Origin: Streptomyces sp. NK08204
GTDB taxonomy: Bacteria; Actinomycetota; Actinomycetes; Streptomycetales; Streptomycetaceae
Length of the DNA: 64,000 nucleotides
Assembly: GCF_020400585.1 (NCBI RefSeq)
Contig: NZ_JAINVF010000006.1
Span: 124,001-188,000 of the forward strand
Reading direction: 5' to 3'
Part shown: positions 1 through 8,270 of the stretch, piece by piece
Numbering within the stretch: the first letter of the stretch is position 1
Layout: every line of letters starts with the position of its first letter
Translations under genes and position numbers: made by a program
The notes under the pieces: model-generated
The model's input: the letters and a program-made list of their open reading frames with translations, nothing else
Database searches by the model: none
What the model was told of the DNA's origin: nothing

Positions 1-8
1 GAGCCGGC

Positions 9-797
9 GTGAGCTTGAGGATCGTTGTCACTGTGAAGTACGTGCCCGACGCCACTGGCGACCGGCACTTCGCCGATGACCTGACCGTCGACCGTGACGA
101 CGTGGACGGTCTGCTCTCCGAGCTGGACGAGTACGCGGTCGAGCAGGCGCTGCAGATCGCCGAGAACTCGGACGACGACGTCGAGGTCACCGTCCTGACG
201 GTCGGCCCCGAGGATGCGAAGGACGCGCTGCGCAAGGCGCTGTCCATGGGTGCGGACAAGGCCATCCACGTCGAGGACGACGACCTGCACGGCACCGACG
301 TCATCGGTACCTCCCTGGTGCTGGCCAAGGCGATCGAGAAGGCCGGTTTCGACCTGGTCGTCTCCGGCATGGCCTCCACCGACGGCACCATGGGTGTGCT
401 CCCGGCGCTGGTCGCCGAGCGTCTGGGTGTTCCGCAGGTCACCCTGCTGTCCCAGGTCTCCATCGAGGACGGCACGGTCAAGGGCCGCCGCGACGGCGAC
501 GCCGCCTCCGAGCAGCTCGAGGCGCAGCTCCCGGCGGTCGTCTCCGTGACCGACCAGTCCGGTGAGGCCCGCTACCCGTCGTTCAAGGGCATCATGGCGG
601 CCAAGAAGAAGCCGGTGGAGTCCTGGGACCTGTCCGACCTGGACATCGAGGCCGAAGAGGTCGGCCTGGACGGCGCGTTCACCAAGGTCGAGGCCGTGGC
701 CGAGCGTCCGGCCCGTACGGCCGGCACGATCGTCAAGGACGAGGGCGAGGGCGGCAAGCAGCTCGCTGAGTTCCTCGCGGGCCAGAAGTTCATCTGA
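9..797 (+). CDS. etfB: Electron transfer flavoprotein beta subunit
   Basis: Beta subunit of the soluble ETF heterodimer, which takes electrons from acyl-CoA and related flavin dehydrogenases and passes them toward the quinone pool. The 262-residue product has the usual family length, opens with the strand IVVTVKYVPD and carries the nucleotide-site segment GMASTDGTMGVLPALVAE near residue 120. The GTG at 9 begins the conserved N-terminus; any ribosome site would lie at the window edge. The alpha subunit follows 52 bp downstream on the same strand, so the two are probably one transcript closed by the hairpin after etfA. Upstream context is cut off. Confidence 0.95.
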   Translation: MSLRIVVTVKYVPDATGDRHFADDLTVDRDDVDGLLSELDEYAVEQALQIAENSDDDVEVTVLTVGPEDAKDALRKALSMGADKAIHVEDDDLHGTDVIGTSLVLAKAIEKAGFDLVVSGMASTDGTMGVLPALVAERLGVPQVTLLSQVSIEDGTVKGRRDGDAASEQLEAQLPAVVSVTDQSGEARYPSFKGIMAAKKKPVESWDLSDLDIEAEEVGLDGAFTKVEAVAERPARTAGTIVKDEGEGGKQLAEFLAGQKFI

Positions 798-849
798 GGC
801 CCGCCCCCGCTGACCGCCCCTCAACTTCGTTACGCAGGAGAGCAATCCC

Positions 850-1812
850 ATGGCTGAAGTCCTCGTCTACGTCGACCACGTGGACGGTGCCGTCCGCAAG
901 CCCACCCTGGAGCTGCTGACCCTGGCCCGCCGTGTCGGCGAGCCGGTCGCGGTCGCCCTCGGTAACGGCGCCGGTGACACCGCCGCGGTCCTCGCCGAGC
1001 ACGGCGCGGTGAAGGTCCTCACCCACGAGGCGTCCGAGTACGCCGAGTACCTGGTCGTCCCGAAGGTGGACGCCCTGCAGGCCGCGGTCGAGGCCGTCTC
1101 CCCGGCCGCCGTGCTGGTCCCGTCCTCCGCGGAGGGCAAGGAGATCGCCGCCCGTCTGGCGCTGCGCATCGGTTCCGGCATCATCACCGACGCCGTCGAC
1201 CTGGAGGCCGGTGACGAGGGCCCGGTGGCCACCCAGTCGGTGTTCGCCGCGTCCTTCACCACCAAGTCCCGTGTCATCAAGGGCACCCCGGTCATCACGG
1301 TCAAGCCGAACAGCGCCGCCGTGGAGGCCGCCCCGGCCGCCGGCGCCGTCGAGGCCCTGTCCGTGACCTTCTCCGACAAGGCCACCGGCACGAAGATCAC
1401 GGGCCGTACGCCGCGTGAGTCGACGGGCCGCCCGGAGCTGACCGAGGCCGCGATCGTGGTCTCCGGTGGCCGTGGCGTGAACGGCGCGGAGAACTTCGCG
1501 ATCATCGAGGCGCTCGCGGACCAGCTCGGTGCGGCCGTCGGTGCCTCGCGTGCGGCGGTGGACGCGGGCTGGTACCCGCACACCAACCAGGTCGGTCAGA
1601 CCGGTAAGTCGGTGTCGCCGCAGCTGTACATCGCCAACGGCATCTCCGGTGCGATCCAGCACCGTGCCGGTATGCAGACCTCGAAGACGATCGTGGCCGT
1701 CAACAAGGACGCCGAAGCCCCGATCTTCGAGCTGGTCGACTTCGGTGTCGTCGGCGACCTCTTCGACGTCGTCCCGCAGCTGACCGAGGAGATCAAGGCC
1801 CGCAAGGGCTGA
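850..1812 (+). CDS. etfA: Electron transfer flavoprotein alpha subunit
   Basis: Alpha (FAD-binding) subunit of ETF, 320 residues, the usual length. The C-terminal FAD domain is clear: [18 protein letters not shown] around residue 210, then [20 protein letters not shown] and the ending [22 protein letters not shown] purine-rich AGGAGAG lies 8-14 bases before the ATG. It follows etfB closely and is the last gene before a strong hairpin terminator, so etfBA appears to be a two-gene operon in this window. No ETF:quinone oxidoreductase gene is present nearby. Confidence 0.96.
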   Translation: MAEVLVYVDHVDGAVRKPTLELLTLARRVGEPVAVALGNGAGDTAAVLAEHGAVKVLTHEASEYAEYLVVPKVDALQAAVEAVSPAAVLVPSSAEGKEIAARLALRIGSGIITDAVDLEAGDEGPVATQSVFAASFTTKSRVIKGTPVITVKPNSAAVEAAPAAGAVEALSVTFSDKATGTKITGRTPRESTGRPELTEAAIVVSGGRGVNGAENFAIIEALADQLGAAVGASRAAVDAGWYPHTNQVGQTGKSVSPQLYIANGISGAIQHRAGMQTSKTIVAVNKDAEAPIFELVDFGVVGDLFDVVPQLTEEIKARKG

Positions 1813-1837
1813 TCCCTTCACCGCCTCCCTGGCCTAC

Positions 1838-1872
1838 GAGGCCCCTGTGACCGACGCGGTCACAGGGGCCTC
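1838..1872 (+). terminator. Intrinsic-type hairpin terminator of etfBA
   Basis: A perfect 16-bp inverted repeat, GAGGCCCCTGTGACCG / CGGTCACAGGGGCCTC, with a 3-base ACG loop begins 25 bases after the etfA stop. There is no U-tract, which is common for Streptomyces terminators. Nothing else in the 168-bp gap explains it. Confidence 0.85.
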
Positions 1873-1934
1873 GGTGCATGCTGGACGCTGCCGGACAGGT
1901 GTTGACCGGCGGGAACCACCCCGGATAACTTCAT

Positions 1935-1964
1935 TCAACGGATTGTTGATTCCGTACAGCGGAA
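1935..1964. promoter_or_regulatory. Two adjacent perfect inverted repeats, candidate operators
   Basis: TCAAC-GGATT-GTTGA (1935-1949) is followed directly by TTCCG-TACAG-CGGAA (1950-1964). Both have perfect 5-bp arms and 5-bp spacers, and both lie within 46 bp of the start at 1981, just before its ribosome site GGAGGG (1970-1974). Position and symmetry suggest one or two repressors act on this lyase gene. The regulator is not identifiable from the window. Confidence 0.5.
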
Positions 1965-1980
1965 AACTGGAGGGTGTGGG

Positions 1981-3279
1981 ATGGGTCAGCAGGAGAAGGT
2001 GGCGGCGAGCCTCGCGGGTGCCGTCAGCGAGGAGATCAGCGCCTCCCTCGCGCCGGTCGACGCGGAACTGGAGCGCCGCTACCCCGGCGACCCCGGCACC
2101 CGGCAGCCCGTCCACACCGTGTACGTCCCCGGGGACGTCTTCGCCGCCGACACCATCCGCTCCTGGGGCGACCGGGCCCTCGCCGCCCTCGACGAGCACG
2201 CCCCCGACGCGGCCTCCTTCGCGGCGGTGCTCGGCCTGTCCGACGACCTCGCCGAGCCGGTTCACTCCCGTGTCCGCGCCAAGCTGGAGCGCGAGCCGAT
2301 CGAAGACCTGCGCGTCGACTTCGAGGACGGCTACGGCCACCGCCCGGACGCCGAGGAGGACGAGGCGGCGGCCCGCGCGGCCCGGCTGATCGCCGAGGCG
2401 TACCGCAACGGCACGGCGGCGCCGTACATGGGCATCCGCATGAAGTGCATGGAGGCCGCGGTGCGCGACCGGGGCATCCGCACCCTCGACGTCTTCCTCA
2501 CCGGCCTGATGGAGGCCGGCGGACTGCCCGAGGGGCTGGTGCTGACCCTGCCGAAGGTGACGTACGCCGAGCAGGTGAGCGCGTTCGTCCGCCTCCTCGA
2601 GGCCTTCGAGAAGGTCCACGGCCTCGACTCCGGCCGTCTCCGTTTCGAGATCCAGGTCGAGACCAGCCAGGCCATTCTGGCCACCGACGGCACGGCCACC
2701 GTGGCCCGCATGATCCAGGCCGCCGAGGGCCGGGCCACCGGCCTGCACTACGGCACCTTCGACTACAGCGCCTGCCTCGGGGTCTCCGCCGCCCACCAGG
2801 CCGGCGACCACCCGGCCGCGGACCATGCCAAGGCGGTCATGCAGGTCGCCGCCGCCGGCACCGGCGTACGCGTCTCGGACGGCTCCACCAACGTCCTGCC
2901 CGTCGGCCCGACCGCCAAGGTCCACGACGCCTGGCGGCTGCACTACGGCCTCACCCGGCGTGCCCTGGCCCGCGCCTACTACCAGGGCTGGGACATGCAC
3001 CCCGGCCACATACCGACCCGCTACGCCGCCGTCTTCGCCTTCTACCGCGAGGGCTTCGAGCATGCGGCAGGGCGCCTGGCACGCTACGCCCACCGCGCGG
3101 GCGGGGACGTCATGGACGAGCCCGCCACCGCCAAGGCGCTCAGCGGCTACCTGCTGCGCGGTCTGGACTGCGGTGCCCTCGACATCGCCGAGGTCGCCCG
3201 CCTGTCCGGCCTGACCCGTGCCGACCTGGAGGGCTTCGCGGCACCCCGCCGCGGCGACCTGACGGCCTCCGCGAAGTAG
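1981..3279 (+). CDS. CitE/HpcH-like aldolase-lyase family protein (DUF6986 type)
   Basis: A 432-residue member of the HpcH/HpaI/CitE TIM-barrel superfamily, whose enzymes make or break C-C bonds at Mg2+-bound 2-oxoacid or acyl-CoA substrates. Visible features are the acidic metal segment VDFEDGYGHRP near residue 117, the strand FEIQVETSQAI near 223 with the likely catalytic or metal Glu, and ATGLHYGTFDYSACLG near 250. It is longer than CitE itself (about 290), as in the actinobacterial DUF6986 branch; the substrate is unknown. The ATG at 1981 is chosen because GGAGGG lies 6-10 bases upstream. It is monocistronic, with candidate operators at 1935-1964. A 13-bp tandem repeat (TAGGGGTCCCGG twice) spans its stop codon. 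Confidence 0.8.
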   Translation: MGQQEKVAASLAGAVSEEISASLAPVDAELERRYPGDPGTRQPVHTVYVPGDVFAADTIRSWGDRALAALDEHAPDAASFAAVLGLSDDLAEPVHSRVRAKLEREPIEDLRVDFEDGYGHRPDAEEDEAAARAARLIAEAYRNGTAAPYMGIRMKCMEAAVRDRGIRTLDVFLTGLMEAGGLPEGLVLTLPKVTYAEQVSAFVRLLEAFEKVHGLDSGRLRFEIQVETSQAILATDGTATVARMIQAAEGRATGLHYGTFDYSACLGVSAAHQAGDHPAADHAKAVMQVAAAGTGVRVSDGSTNVLPVGPTAKVHDAWRLHYGLTRRALARAYYQGWDMHPGHIPTRYAAVFAFYREGFEHAAGRLARYAHRAGGDVMDEPATAKALSGYLLRGLDCGALDIAEVARLSGLTRADLEGFAAPRRGDLTASAK

Positions 3280-3304
3280 GGGTCCCGGGTAGGGGTCCCG
3301 GAAC

Positions 3305-3776
3305 GCCGGTCCGCCAGGAGGGCATACAGGCCGGGATGCGGGCGAGGCGTGCCGGCGCCGTTGCGCAGCACGCCGTGCCGGTTGACGTACCCCCTGGGCG
3401 CCGACGAGCGCCGCGTCGTCCGCCGGCCCGAGCCCTGCGTCGGGCGCGGGCGGCCAGGCCCGGCGGAATTCGCCGGGTCGCCCCACCCCCGGTGGCGTCG
3501 ATCACGGCCGGATGCCGTGGATCCAGCCGGCTGACGAACAGCTCCCGTGACGAACGAGGGAATCCGACGCGCCCGGCTCGTGCCGCAGATGGCCGGGGTA
3601 TGCGGGGAGCCGATGCCGAGGACAGGCACCCGGCCGTCGTCGGACGCCGGCCGGTCCAGCGGCAGCATCCGGTCGCCCCGCAGCAGCCCGGACTCGGCGG
3701 GCCGGGCGCCCGGCAGACGGCGGATGGTCGCGGGGTGCCATGGCCGGGCCGAGTTCCTCCCGGGTGCGGCCGTCAC
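3305..3776 (-). pseudogene. Decayed gene, conserved blocks split over three frames
   Basis: The gap after the lyase holds protein-like blocks on the minus strand that do not share a frame. In order: PVLGIGS (about 3608-3636); then in a second frame PGHLRHEPGASDSLV; then in a third FVSRLDPRHPAVIDATGGG (about 3480-3540); then back in the first frame GYVNRHGVLRNGAGTPRPHP (about 3330-3395). The order and wording recall an unnamed Streptomyces protein with a PVL-GSNASP-QLRHKM start and a YVNRHGVLHDG-G-PRPHPG end. That resemblance is from memory. At least two or three frameshifts or deletions are needed, so it is very probably dead. Confidence 0.55.
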
Positions 3777-3783
3777 CGGCGGC

Positions 3784-4833
3784 TCAGTCCGCGGGCGGCA
3801 GCTCGCCCGAGCCGCGGGTGATCAGCCGGGTCGGCAGTTCGATCCGCTCCGGCGGGCTCGCGGGGCCGTCCAGCTGGCGGAACAGGCGCTCCGCGGCGGT
3901 GCGGCCGAGGGCCGCGGCGTCCTGGGCGACCACGGTCACGCCCGGCCGGAGCAGGTCGGCCAGCTCGATGTCGTCGAAGCCGACGAGGGCGACCCGGCGG
4001 GAGTGCTCGGCGAGCACCCGGATCACGGTGACCGTGACCCGGTTGTTGCCCGTGAAGATCGCGGTGACCGGTGACGGGCCGGAGAGCATGTCCTCGGCCG
4101 CGCGGCGCACCCGCTCCGGGTTCGTCGCTCCGAGCGACATCCAGTGCTCCTCGACCGGTATCCCGGCGTCCTCCATGGCGGCCCGGTAGCCGCGCAGCCG
4201 CTCGGCCGCGGTGTGAATACGCGGCATGTCACCGATGAAACCGATCCGCCGGTGGCCGTGCGCGATCAGATGGGCGACACCGGCCCGGGCGCCGCCGTAG
4301 TTGTCCGACAGCACGACATCGGCGTCCATCCTCCCGGCCGGGCGGTCCACGAACACGGTCGCCACGCCCGCCCTGATCTCCGGCTCGAGATAACGGTGGT
4401 CGTCCCCGGCCGGGATCACCACGAGCCCGTCCACGCGCCGCGCGCACAGGGCCAGCGCCAGTTCCTGCTCGCGCTCGGGGTCCTCGGCGCTGGAGCCGTT
4501 GATGAGCAGGGCGCCGTGGGCGCGGGCCACCTCCTCCACGGCACGGCTGAGCGGTCCGTAGAACGGGTCGGCGAGGTCCTCCAGGATCAGCCCGACGCTC
4601 GCCGTACGGCCCTTGCGCAGCACCCGCGCGCTGTCGTTGCGGCGGAAACCCAGGGCGTCGATCGCCTCCTGCACCCGGCGCTCGGTGTCCGGGGTGACCC
4701 CGGGCTCGCCGTTCACCACCCGGGACACCGTCTTCAGGCCCACGCCGGCCCGGGCGGCCACGTCCTTCATGGTCGGACGGTTGCCGTAGCGGCTTGCGGC
4801 GAGGCGGTCGGCGCGGCGGGTGGTCTCGGGCAC
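3784..4833 (-). CDS. LacI family transcriptional repressor
   Basis: Canonical LacI/GalR regulator of 349 residues: N-terminal helix-turn-helix and hinge (MKDVAARAGVGLKTVSRVVN, residues about 19-38), then a periplasmic-binding-protein-like ligand domain (VGLILEDLADPFYGPLSRAVEE, VALVGFDDIELADLLRPGVT). The open frame extends upstream to 4926, but the GTG at 4833 gives the usual short tail before the HTH; longer starts would cross the promoter. It is divergent from the ROK sugar kinase at 5058. A perfect palindrome GACAACGTTGTC lies 101 bp upstream, so self-regulation and control of the kinase are likely. The effector is probably a sugar, but which one is not visible. Confidence 0.92.
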   Translation of the reverse strand: MPETTRRADRLAASRYGNRPTMKDVAARAGVGLKTVSRVVNGEPGVTPDTERRVQEAIDALGFRRNDSARVLRKGRTASVGLILEDLADPFYGPLSRAVEEVARAHGALLINGSSAEDPEREQELALALCARRVDGLVVIPAGDDHRYLEPEIRAGVATVFVDRPAGRMDADVVLSDNYGGARAGVAHLIAHGHRRIGFIGDMPRIHTAAERLRGYRAAMEDAGIPVEEHWMSLGATNPERVRRAAEDMLSGPSPVTAIFTGNNRVTVTVIRVLAEHSRRVALVGFDDIELADLLRPGVTVVAQDAAALGRTAAERLFRQLDGPASPPERIELPTRLITRGSGELPPAD

Positions 4834-4934
4834 GAGCGGTGTCCTGTCCTGTCGTTCCGTGGAAATCGCCCGGATCGACGCGGGTGCTGCCTCGATCGGG
4901 CTGTATGAGGATGTGGCGTCGAGCATAGAGCCTG

Positions 4935-4946
4935 GACAACGTTGTC
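4935..4946. promoter_or_regulatory. LacI-type operator between lacI-like gene and ROK kinase
   Basis: Perfect 12-bp palindrome GACAACGTTGTC with the central CG typical of LacI-family operators. It lies in the divergent intergenic region and overlaps a possible minus-strand promoter (CTGACA, 15-bp gap, TATGCT), so binding would block the regulator's own transcription. Confidence 0.75.
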
Positions 4947-5057
4947 AGGTGCGCGAGAGACTGTCCACCACGTCTCGGCCCGTGCTCCGTCACGACAGGC
5001 CTGCGGCGTGGTCTTGTTTCGCGCGTACTCATGGTTGAACGGGGAGATCTGACTCTG

Positions 5058-6002
5058 ATGCACACCGACCTCGTGGCGGCCCTGGACATCGGCGGCACCA
5101 AGATCGCCGGCGCTCTGGTGGACGGTCACGGACGGATCCTGGCGCGGGCGCAGCGTCCGACGCCCGCGCAGCAGGACGGCCAGAGGGTCATGGGGGCCGT
5201 CGAGGAGGTGCTCGGAGATCTCGCCGGGTCGCCCCTGTGGGAACGCGCCGGCCGCGTCGGGATCGGCAGCGCAGGCCCGGTGGACGCCTCGGCGGGCACC
5301 GTGAGCCCGGTGAACGTGCCGGGCTGGCGTGACTTCCCGCTGGTCGAGCGGGTTCGTGCGGTCACCGGGGGCCTGCCGGTCGCGTTGATCGGCGACGGGG
5401 TGGCGATCACCGCCGCCGAGCACTGGCAGGGCGCGGCCCGGGGGCACGACGACGCGCTGTGCATGGTGGTCTCGACGGGCGTCGGCGGCGGCCTGGTGCT
5501 GAACGGGCGGCTGCATCCCGGCCCGACCGGCAACGCCGGGCACATCGGCCACATCAGCGTCGACCTCGACGGCGACCCCTGCCCGTGCGGCTCGCGCGGC
5601 TGCGTCGAGCGCATCGCCAGCGGCCCCAACATCGCCCGCCGCGCCCTGGAGCAGGGCTGGCGGCCGGGGCCCGACGGTGACACCTCGGCCGCCGCGGTGG
5701 CCGCCGCCGCGCGTGAGGGCGATCCGGTCGCCGTGGCCTCCTTCGAGCGGGCCGCGCAGGCGCTGGCCGCCGGGATCGCGGCCACGGCGACCCTGGTGGA
5801 GATCGACATCGCGGTGATCGGCGGGGGCGTCGCCAAGGCCGGCGACGTCCTCTTCGCGCCGCTGCGCAAGGCCCTCGCCGGCTACGCCACCCTCTCCTTC
5901 GTCCAGCGCCTCACGGTGACACCCGCACGGATGGGCACCGACGCCGGACTGGTGGGGGCGGCTGCGGCGGCCCTGCACGTCGCGGCGCCGACGTCCGGGT
6001 GA
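5058..6002 (+). CDS. ROK family sugar kinase
   Basis: ATP-dependent sugar kinase of the ROK family, 314 residues. Shown by the phosphate-binding motif ALDIGGTKIAGALV at residues 7-20, the catalytic-region strand PVALIGDGVAITAAE near 112-126, and the zinc and ROK signature GHIGHISVDLDGDPCPCGSRGC near 162-183. No DNA-binding domain precedes the kinase fold, so it is enzymatic rather than a repressor. The ATG at 5058 is preferred over 5031 because GGGGAG lies 11 bases upstream and the kinase fold starts at once. It is divergent from the LacI gene and probably co-regulated through the operator at 4935. Substrate may be glucose or a related hexose; this is inferred. Confidence 0.88.
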   Translation: MHTDLVAALDIGGTKIAGALVDGHGRILARAQRPTPAQQDGQRVMGAVEEVLGDLAGSPLWERAGRVGIGSAGPVDASAGTVSPVNVPGWRDFPLVERVRAVTGGLPVALIGDGVAITAAEHWQGAARGHDDALCMVVSTGVGGGLVLNGRLHPGPTGNAGHIGHISVDLDGDPCPCGSRGCVERIASGPNIARRALEQGWRPGPDGDTSAAAVAAAAREGDPVAVASFERAAQALAAGIAATATLVEIDIAVIGGGVAKAGDVLFAPLRKALAGYATLSFVQRLTVTPARMGTDAGLVGAAAAALHVAAPTSG

Positions 6003-6093
6003 GGAGCGACCGCGCGGACGAGGGCGGTCCTGAGCGGCAGGAGAACCGCGGAGACGTGCGTTACCCCCGGCGGGTTCCGTAGTTGATCAGCGC

Positions 6094-6285
6094 ATGAAGA
6101 AGCGCAGCATGCTCGCCATCGCCACTCTCGCCGCCGGATTCGTCGTGGCGGCCGTCACCCCGTCCCACGCGGCCGACGGCGGCTCCCTCGACGACCTCAG
6201 GCTTTCGGGCACGGTCGGCCAGGTCGACCACCTCGCCGGCCAGGACGGCCTGTCCGCGGACCAGGACGCCCTCGGGCAGGAGTAG
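6094..6285 (+). CDS. Small secreted protein, function unknown
   Basis: A 63-residue product with a textbook signal peptide: KKR, hydrophobic core MLAIATLAAGFVVAAV, then the cleavage-like site SHAADGG around residues 25-28. The mature part is about 36 residues, acidic and free of cysteine (LDDLRLSGTVGQVDHLAGQD). No clear ribosome site is seen. It stands alone between the ROK kinase and the AAA-NUDIX gene. I do not recognise a family. Confidence 0.6.
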   Translation: MKKRSMLAIATLAAGFVVAAVTPSHAADGGSLDDLRLSGTVGQVDHLAGQDGLSADQDALGQE

Positions 6286-6440
6286 CCCGGACATCCGACA
6301 GGAGCAGTCCGGCGCCGGGTGCCGGTGCCCCGCCGCACGGGGGCACCGGCACTTCCGTGTGCGCACCCTCAACGGGACGTGGTTTCCGTGGCAGGGTGGA
6401 GCGGGCAAGCCACAGGGGGCCAACAGAAGAGGGGGAGTCC

Positions 6441-7496
6441 GTGACCGTCGTCTGGATCAACGGCGCGTTCGGTGCGGGGAAGACCACGACCGCACGGGAA
6501 CTGATCGAACTGATCCCGCACAGCACGCTCTTCGACCCCGAGGTCATCGGGGGAACGCTCCGCTACCTGCTCCCGCCCAAACGCCTCGCCGAGGTCGGCG
6601 ACTACCAGGATCTGCCGATCTGGCGCCGGCTGGTGATCGATGCCGCGGCGGCGATGCTCGCGGAGGTGGGCGGAACCCTCGTGGTCCCGATGACCCTGCT
6701 GCGCCAGGAGTACCGCGACGAGATCTTCGGTGGCCTCGCCGCCCGCAGGATCGCCGTGCGGCATCTGCTCCTCGCCCCGGCTGAAACGATCCTGCGGGAG
6801 CGGATCGCCGGGCGGGAGGTCCCGCCCGACCTGTCCGACGGCGAGCTGCGGGTGCGCCAGTGGTCGTACGACCACATCGAGCCCTACCGGACCGCCCTCG
6901 CCTCCTGGCTCACTGCCGACACGTACGTCATCGACACCAGCGCCCTCACCCCGTACGAGACCGCCGTCCGCATCGCCGAGGCCGTGGACCGCGGTGCCGT
7001 GGAGCCCTGCGACATCGTGCAGACCCCGGAGCCCACCGCCGAGACGGTCGCCGCCGGGGTGCTGCTCTTCGACGAACAGGACCGGGTGCTGCTGGTGGAC
7101 CCCACCTACAAGCCCGGGTGGGAGTTCCCCGGTGGCGTGGTCGAGCGCGGGGAGGCCCCCGCCCGTGCCGGGATGCGCGAGGTCGCGGAGGAGACCGGGA
7201 TACGGCTGCGGGAGGTGCCGCCGTTGCTCGTCGTGGACTGGGAGCGGCCCGCGCCCCCGGGCTACGGCGGCCTGCGGATGCTCTTCGACGGTGGCCTGCT
7301 GGACTCCGCCGGGGCGGCCCGGGTGCTGCTGCCCGGCCCGGAGCTGCGCGAGTGGCGCTTCGTCACCGAGCAGGAGGCCGCCGCCCTGCTGCCGCCGGTC
7401 CGCTACGAGCGGTTGCGCTGGGCACTGAGGGCCCGTGAACGCGGAACCGCGCTCTACCTGGAGGCGGGTGTGCCCGTCGGCGGACAGTCCGTCTGA
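6441..7496 (+). CDS. AAA/kinase-like P-loop domain fused to NUDIX hydrolase
   Basis: Two-domain protein of 351 residues. Residues 1-190 are a small P-loop kinase-like NTPase with Walker A GAFGAGKTT near residue 8, a DPEVIGG segment, and a lid-like RERIAGREVP region. Residues about 195-351 are a NUDIX hydrolase with an intact box (G-VVERG-E-APARAGM-REVAEETGI). The GTG at 6441 is chosen because GGGGGAG lies 4-10 bases upstream and the strand VVWINGAFGAGK follows directly. NUDIX enzymes cleave nucleoside diphosphates linked to another moiety; the P-loop half may phosphorylate a small molecule or antibiotic-like substrate. The pairing on one chain suggests consecutive steps. It is convergent with the MBL gene, 7 bp apart. 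Confidence 0.85.
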   Translation: MTVVWINGAFGAGKTTTARELIELIPHSTLFDPEVIGGTLRYLLPPKRLAEVGDYQDLPIWRRLVIDAAAAMLAEVGGTLVVPMTLLRQEYRDEIFGGLAARRIAVRHLLLAPAETILRERIAGREVPPDLSDGELRVRQWSYDHIEPYRTALASWLTADTYVIDTSALTPYETAVRIAEAVDRGAVEPCDIVQTPEPTAETVAAGVLLFDEQDRVLLVDPTYKPGWEFPGGVVERGEAPARAGMREVAEETGIRLREVPPLLVVDWERPAPPGYGGLRMLFDGGLLDSAGAARVLLPGPELREWRFVTEQEAAALLPPVRYERLRWALRARERGTALYLEAGVPVGGQSV

Positions 7497-7503
7497 GGCG
7501 TGC

Positions 7504-8208
7504 TCAGCGTGCGCCGACCAGTTCGCGCAACGTGGCGAAGGCGCCGCCCAGCACCGGCTCGCCGTGCCCGAAGCACGCCACCTCCGCGTCGAGGTCAGCC
7601 AACCGGCCCAGGGAGGCGAGGAGTCGCGACTTGTCCAGGTTGAACACGCCCGGCATCACCGACCCGTCGACCGGTGAGGCCGCGACCGTGTCGCCCGTGA
7701 ACAGCACACCGTCGTCGGGCAGGAAGAGGGCGATGCTGCCGTCCGTGTGGCCCGGTACGTGGATCACCTGGGCGCCGCCGCCGAATTCGAGCACCTCACC
7801 GTCGGACACCGGGGTGACCCGCCGCGGCCGTACCGGCTCTCCGGCGGGCAGGTGCTGCGCCGCCTGCGCGTGGATCGGCAGCTCCCAGTCCTCGAACAAC
7901 GGCGGCGGGCCCGGTCGTTCACCCCGGACGAACGGGGCGTCCAGATGGTGGGCGAACACCTCGGCTCCGCTCAGCGCGGCGAACTCGCCCGCCCCGCCCG
8001 CGTGATCCTCGTGGAAATGGGTCAGCACGATCCGCCGTACGTCCTCGGGGGCGTGGCCGAGCGCGGTGACGGCGGCGGCGACGGCCCGCCCCGCGCCGAT
8101 CGTGCCCGCGTCGATCAGCGTCAACTCGCTGCCGTCGCGCCAGAGGTAGGCCTGGCCGACGGGGAAGCGCAGGAGGTGCAGGCGGGGCAGCAGTTCGATG
8201 ACGTCCAT
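7504..8208 (-). CDS. MBL-fold metallo-hydrolase
   Basis: Metallo-beta-lactamase fold hydrolase, 234 residues. The zinc motif is complete: THFHEDHAGG near residue 71, VPGHTDGSIAL near 154, FTGDTV near 173, and FGHGEPV near 214. It resembles glyoxalase II or RNase-Z-like small hydrolases; the substrate is unknown. The ATG at 8208 starts the conserved N-terminus; the reading frame stays open far upstream only because it shadows the M20 peptidase gene. It follows that gene on the same strand by 62 bp and may be co-transcribed. Confidence 0.85.
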   Translation of the reverse strand: MDVIELLPRLHLLRFPVGQAYLWRDGSELTLIDAGTIGAGRAVAAAVTALGHAPEDVRRIVLTHFHEDHAGGAGEFAALSGAEVFAHHLDAPFVRGERPGPPPLFEDWELPIHAQAAQHLPAGEPVRPRRVTPVSDGEVLEFGGGAQVIHVPGHTDGSIALFLPDDGVLFTGDTVAASPVDGSVMPGVFNLDKSRLLASLGRLADLDAEVACFGHGEPVLGGAFATLRELVGAR

Positions 8209-8270
8209 GCGCCGACCGTAGGCGGGGCCCCCGCCGGCCGGCGAGGGCCCTCTGCCCAGGGCAGAACGGT

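Noticed and set aside
1935..1949. Assignment of the inverted repeat to an allantoin/glyoxylate IclR-type regulator
   Set aside because: The resemblance is only a vague memory; no regulator or purine-catabolic gene is in the window to support it.
1834..3486. A 550-codon minus-strand frame opposite the CitE-like gene
   Set aside because: Gly/Val/Arg-rich mirror frame typical of very high GC3 coding DNA; no motif.
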